From Enterobacteriaceae bacterium (GTDB taxonomy: Bacteria; Pseudomonadota; Gammaproteobacteria; Enterobacterales; Enterobacteriaceae): DNA of 64,000 bases. Position numbers and translations under genes: made by a program. Below the pieces are notes generated by a model, which saw nothing but the letters and a program-made list of their open reading frames with translations, did no database searches and was not told the DNA's origin. Of the stretch, positions 61,014 to 64,000 are shown piece by piece. The DNA lies in the NCBI GenBank assembly GCA_902363335.1, contig CABIZV010000010.1, forward strand, positions 1 to 64,000. The letters are read 5' to 3'. Each line of letters starts with the position of its first letter. Position 1 is the first letter of the stretch.

Positions 61014-61976
61014 ATGATTAAGAAAATCGGTGTGTTGACAAGCGGCGGCGATGCGCCGGGTATGAACGCCGCAATCCGTGGTGTTGTACGTGCAGCATTG
61101 ACGGAAGGTATTGAAGTCATGGGCGTTTATGATGGTTACCTGGGCCTGTATGAAGACCGTATGGTTCCTCTAGACCGTTATAGCGTGTCAGACATGATCA
61201 ACCGTGGCGGCACATTCCTGGGTTCTGCGCGTTTCCCTGAGTTCCGTGACGAAAGCATCCGTGCCGTGGCTATCGAAAACCTGAAAAAACGCGGTATCGA
61301 TGCGCTGGTGGTTATCGGCGGTGACGGCTCCTACATGGGTGCTGTACGTCTGACCGAAATGGGCTTCCCATGCATCGGTCTGCCAGGCACCATCGATAAC
61401 GATATCAAAGGCACCGACTACACCATCGGTTTCTTCACGGCGCTGAGCACCGTAGTAGAAGCGATTGACCGTCTGCGTGATACCTCTTCTTCCCACCAGC
61501 GTATTTCCGTTGTTGAAGTGATGGGCCGCTACTGCGGTGACCTGACGCTGGCAGCGGCGATTGCGGGCGGCTGCGAATTTATCGTGGTGCCGGAAGTTGA
61601 ATTCAAGCGTGACGATCTGGTGTCTGAAATCAAAGCGGGCATCGCGAAAGGCAAAAAACACGCGATCGTGGCGATTACTGAGCATATGTGCGACATCGAC
61701 GAGCTGGCGCAGTTTATCGAAGCTGAGACTGGCCGTGAAACTCGTGCAACCGTTCTGGGTCACATTCAGCGCGGCGGCTCTCCGGTTCCTTACGACCGCA
61801 TTTTGGCGTCCCGTATGGGCGCATACGCCATTGAGCTGTTGCAGCAAGGCTTCGGCGGTCGTTGCGTAGGTATTCAGAACGAAAAACTGGTTCACCATGA
61901 CATTATCGACGCTATCGAAAGCATGAAGCGTCCGTTCAAAGGTGACTGGCTGGAATGCGCTAAGCAGCTGTACTAA
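61014..61976 (+). CDS. pfkA: 6-phosphofructokinase I
   Basis: A 320-aa ATP-dependent PFK, the E. coli length. It has the ATP-binding GGDAPGMNAAIRG (about 11-23), GGDGSYMGA, and the catalytic TIDNDIKGTDYTIG with Asp127 as base, plus GGSPVPYDR. It is the committed step of glycolysis. A Cra site lies upstream. In E. coli sbp and cdh follow; here a nuclease gene does. Confidence 0.99.
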   Translation: MIKKIGVLTSGGDAPGMNAAIRGVVRAALTEGIEVMGVYDGYLGLYEDRMVPLDRYSVSDMINRGGTFLGSARFPEFRDESIRAVAIENLKKRGIDALVVIGGDGSYMGAVRLTEMGFPCIGLPGTIDNDIKGTDYTIGFFTALSTVVEAIDRLRDTSSSHQRISVVEVMGRYCGDLTLAAAIAGGCEFIVVPEVEFKRDDLVSEIKAGIAKGKKHAIVAITEHMCDIDELAQFIEAETGRETRATVLGHIQRGGSPVPYDRILASRMGAYAIELLQQGFGGRCVGIQNEKLVHHDIIDAIESMKRPFKGDWLECAKQLY

Positions 61977-61994
61977 CAGCGTCTTCCGTTCAGG

Positions 61995-62022
61995 ATGGGT
62001 GCCTTTGGCACCCATTTTTTTT
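61995..62022 (+). terminator. pfkA terminator
   Basis: ATGGGTGCC/GGCACCCAT with TTT loop is followed by T8. Confidence 0.93.
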
Positions 62023-62070
62023 ACTCTATTTTCACCCGCGCTCGCGCATTGCCCATCATTTTGCCCTCAA

Positions 62071-62095
62071 TAAACATCATCCATGATGATGTTTA
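62071..62095. repeat. Inverted repeat in the pfkA-nuclease gap
   Basis: AAACATCATC/GATGATGTTT with a 3-nt CAT centre forms a perfect AT-rich palindrome. It lacks a T-run, so it is more likely a protein-binding site or a junction remnant than a terminator. The rest of 62023-62179 shows no gene. Confidence 0.5.
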
Positions 62096-62179
62096 AACAC
62101 CTCATGATTTTCCGCTCTGCGGCGACCCGCTGATCCTTCTTACGCTCGCATTTCATCTTTCTGATACGTGATAGATAAA

Positions 62180-62962
62180 ATGCAGAAATCCCGATTTTTG
62201 ACGCTATTTTTATTGCTACCGTGCATGGTGCGCGCATCCATTATTGATAATTGTGAAGTGGGCTGCCCGACGGGCGGAAGTGTGCAAACTGTGGTGCGTG
62301 AAGTCTATACGCTCAACAACAACCGTGACCGCAAATTTGCCAACTGGGTGGCCTATAAAATTACCAAAGCCAGCCAGGCTGGCGGACGCTCGCGCAGCTG
62401 GAAACGCGATCCTGATTTACCCAGCACGGATACGCTTGCGCCTGCGGCCTATCAAGGCTCTGGTGCTGCACTGGCGGTCGATAGAGGGCATCAGGCACCG
62501 CTTGCCGGGCTGGGCGCTGACGTAAATTGGAAGGCGTTAAACTATCTCTCCAATATCACCCCACAGGCGTCCGCGCTCAATCAAGGAGCGTGGAAGCGCT
62601 TAGAGGATAAAGAGCGGGCGCTGGCCTTGCGTAGCGACGTGGCGGCCGTCTGGTCGGTGACCGGGCCGCTGTTCGAGCGGCATATCGGCACGTTACCCGC
62701 CGCACCTGACGTCGAGATCCCAAGCGGCTACTGGAAGATTATTTTTATCGGCGCGAGCCCGGAAGAAGGGGAATACGCGGCATTTTTACTGGACCAGACC
62801 ACGCCTAAAAATGCCAATTTCTGTGATGATCAGGTCACGGTTGCTGAGATTGAACGGCGAACGAATCCGGCGCTCTCTTTTTGGTCGGCACTACCGGCGC
62901 GGATCGCCCAAAACCTGAAAACGCGAAAAGGGACGCTAGCAAAGGAAATGGGCTGTGACTAA
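62180..62962 (+). CDS. Secreted DNA/RNA non-specific endonuclease
   Basis: A 260-aa precursor with a short signal peptide (about 1-19, MVRA-SI) and a beta-beta-alpha-metal nuclease domain of the Serratia-nuclease (NUC) family. The catalytic motif DRGH is in AVDRGHQAPL, and the metal-ligand block NYLSNITPQ...LNQGAWKRLE follows. Cysteines near both ends could form disulfides. It should degrade DNA and RNA in the periplasm or outside. ATG 62180 fits the signal peptide; a GTG four codons upstream is possible, and neither has a strong ribosome site. It is absent from this position in E. coli and convergent with an unknown membrane gene only 6 nt away. Confidence 0.88.
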   Translation: MQKSRFLTLFLLLPCMVRASIIDNCEVGCPTGGSVQTVVREVYTLNNNRDRKFANWVAYKITKASQAGGRSRSWKRDPDLPSTDTLAPAAYQGSGAALAVDRGHQAPLAGLGADVNWKALNYLSNITPQASALNQGAWKRLEDKERALALRSDVAAVWSVTGPLFERHIGTLPAAPDVEIPSGYWKIIFIGASPEEGEYAAFLLDQTTPKNANFCDDQVTVAEIERRTNPALSFWSALPARIAQNLKTRKGTLAKEMGCD

Positions 62963-62968
62963 TTTGGG

Positions 62969-63685
62969 TTATTGGGCGGTATTAGTGGCTGAGCGCAGGA
63001 TCTTCTGGAAAGTCTCGTAATCTTTAGCAAGATTAGCTTCGCTTATAACGGCGGTAAGTATGACGACGCTGGTTTTATCAATCAGGTAAGCATAGACCAC
63101 TTGTTTGTTCTCTTTGCCAGGCTTTTCAAAAGCTACGCTCTGAAAACCACATTGATAATTCTTCACTTCGCACGGATATACACGGTATGTATCTTCATCA
63201 TAATTCCCGCCCAGTAAATTGCGTGAATATTGAGTTATATCCTCGATAGTATGTATCCCTATCTTGTCCTGAGAATGGCGCTCAGCACCAATAAAAACGT
63301 TAGTATCACGGGATATGAGAATCTTGCGTTGGTTATTGTCTATGAGCTTCCAGGTGTGGTCAGGTGCAATGACGGTGATTTTTGCTACCGGGAATGTGAT
63401 TTGCGTAGGTGTATTGTTTGTCATAAATTTGGCGCTGTTCGATAGCAGAAATAGCCCAACAACCCAGTTGCTACAGTAGATAAAGCTGACTTTTTTCGTT
63501 TTACTAAAAAGCATCACAATGCCATAAATAATTGCGGGTAATAAAAATGGGAATAATATAACACCACCAATATATTCACCCATATGGCCAGCATTAGTTT
63601 CTGCATCAGCTAATAAGTAAGCATTATTTAAATGGCCAATTATGAAAAACATAATCATTATAATAATATATATAAAGTAACGCAT
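62969..63685 (-). CDS. Unknown membrane-anchored protein
   Basis: A 238-aa protein of no family I recognise. Residues about 3-25, 36-60 and 68-86 are hydrophobic, and the C-terminal 150 residues are soluble (with two Cys in VYPCEVKNYQCGF). The last part (TSVVILTAVISEANLAKDYETFQKILRS) is mixed strand/helix. Codon use and base composition are clearly AT-rich against the neighbours, suggesting recent transfer. It converges on the nuclease gene with 6 nt between. An inhibitor or immunity role is possible but unsupported. Confidence 0.7.
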   Translation of the reverse strand: MRYFIYIIIMIMFFIIGHLNNAYLLADAETNAGHMGEYIGGVILFPFLLPAIIYGIVMLFSKTKKVSFIYCSNWVVGLFLLSNSAKFMTNNTPTQITFPVAKITVIAPDHTWKLIDNNQRKILISRDTNVFIGAERHSQDKIGIHTIEDITQYSRNLLGGNYDEDTYRVYPCEVKNYQCGFQSVAFEKPGKENKQVVYAYLIDKTSVVILTAVISEANLAKDYETFQKILRSATNTAQ

Positions 63686-63896
63686 AGATATCCCTATATG
63701 TTGTGATGGTATATCACTCTACTGTCCTGAATGGATATGGGTTATGTATAATTCCGTATTAACATTCATCAAGAAATGGTAAATAAATCGTCACTATCAT
63801 TAGTATCAAGTAGTTTGCCATTGCAAATGCTTAACGATAATTAGCGAGATATATAGAATGCTTAAAATAATAAACCGCATATATACATCCATGTAT
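63686..63896. other. AT-rich gene-free stretch before the rraA end
   Basis: No gene or RNA is seen. The sequence is AT-rich, like the preceding unknown gene, and probably holds its promoter. It may also contain the junction of the missing sbp-zapB block. Confidence 0.4.
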
Positions 63897-63923
63897 AAAA
63901 AAGGGGGAATAAATTCCCCCTTT
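63897..63923 (-). terminator. rraA terminator
   Basis: On the minus strand GGGGGAATTTATTCCCCC is followed by T6, 17 nt beyond the rraA stop. Confidence 0.88.
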
Positions 63924-63939
63924 ATCATATGCGATATTA

Positions 63940-64000
63940 TTACTCGATATCCAGCGGATCTTCCGACAGGATAATGCCGGTGTTATCGGCATAAAGATGG
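63940..64000 (-). CDS. rraA: Ribonuclease E activity regulator RraA, C-terminal part
   Basis: The last 19 codons (HLYADNTGIILSEDPLDIE) and stop match the C-terminus of E. coli RraA exactly in pattern; the rest lies beyond the window. RraA is a trimeric inhibitor of RNase E. In E. coli about 13 genes lie between pfkA and rraA, yet here only two unrelated ones do. Confidence 0.9.
   Translation of the reverse strand, partial: HLYADNTGIILSEDPLDIE

Noticed and set aside
1..64000. Prophage, insertion sequence, integrase or tRNA-associated island
   Set aside because: No transposase, integrase, phage structural gene, tRNA gene or clear attachment duplication was seen; accessory genes appear as direct insertions between conserved genes.

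Overview
The window is chromosomal DNA from a member of the Enterobacteriaceae. Almost every housekeeping protein can be recognised as the E. coli/Salmonella orthologue (PolA, DsbA, GlnA, NtrBC, TypA, FdoGHI, RhaBAD, SodA, CpxRA, PfkA). The order follows the E. coli 87-88 min region: rrn end - mobBA - yihD - srkA - dsbA - polA - spf - engB - csrC - hemN - glnALG - typA - yihXY - dtd - yiiD - fdhE/fdoIHG - fdhD - rha - sodA - yiiM - cpx - fieF - pfkA - rraA. The accessory inserts and missing E. coli genes point to a Citrobacter-like or Salmonella-like relative rather than E. coli. The species is not fixed by the sequence alone.

Layout: 1-9 kb holds the 3' end of a 5S rRNA with its terminator, molybdenum-cofactor genes mobB/mobA, yihD, srkA-dsbA, yihG, polA, Spot 42 RNA (with its internal 15-codon spfP reading frame), engB and the CsrC RNA. 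9-18 kb holds yihI, hemN, the small gene yshB, the nitrogen operon glnA-glnL-glnG with its sigma-54 promoter and NtrC boxes, and typA. 18-21 kb is a large AIDA-type autotransporter with a tandem-repeat proline linker, standing where E. coli K-12 has its yih sulfoquinovose island. 21-32 kb holds yihX-yihY-dtd-yiiD, an HSL-type esterase, the formate dehydrogenase-O operon (fdoG read through a selenocysteine UGA) and fdhD. 32-36 kb is accessory: a BhsA-like periplasmic peptide, an AzlCD exporter with a divergent XRE-cupin regulator, and a RafY-like carbohydrate porin. 36-44 kb is the rhamnose locus, carrying an extra iron-dependent alcohol dehydrogenase. 44-54 kb is the most unusual part: a six-gene carbohydrate operon inserted between rhaR and rhaT. 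54-64 kb holds rhaT, sodA, yiiM, cpxAR, cpxP/CpxQ, fieF, pfkA, a secreted non-specific nuclease, an unknown membrane protein, and the last 19 codons of rraA.

The 44-54 kb operon encodes a fructose-family EIIB and EIIC, a GH38 alpha-mannosidase (MngB-like), a three-domain HPr-EI-EIIA multiphosphoryl transfer protein, an FHS-type (FucP-like) permease and an exported calcineurin-like phosphoesterase. It starts with a CRP site placed for a class II promoter, followed by a leader of about 490 nt that ends in an intrinsic terminator just before the first gene. No regulator is encoded nearby. I infer a self-contained uptake and hydrolysis pathway for a mannoside, possibly one whose phosphate is first removed in the periplasm. 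The substrate is not known.

Other structural points: yihF and kdgT are missing from their E. coli positions. The whole sbp-cdh-tpiA-...-zapB block normally found between pfkA and rraA is absent here. REP/BIME-type palindromes punctuate at least six intergenic sites, one of them within a 61-bp tandem duplication of the azlD 3' end.
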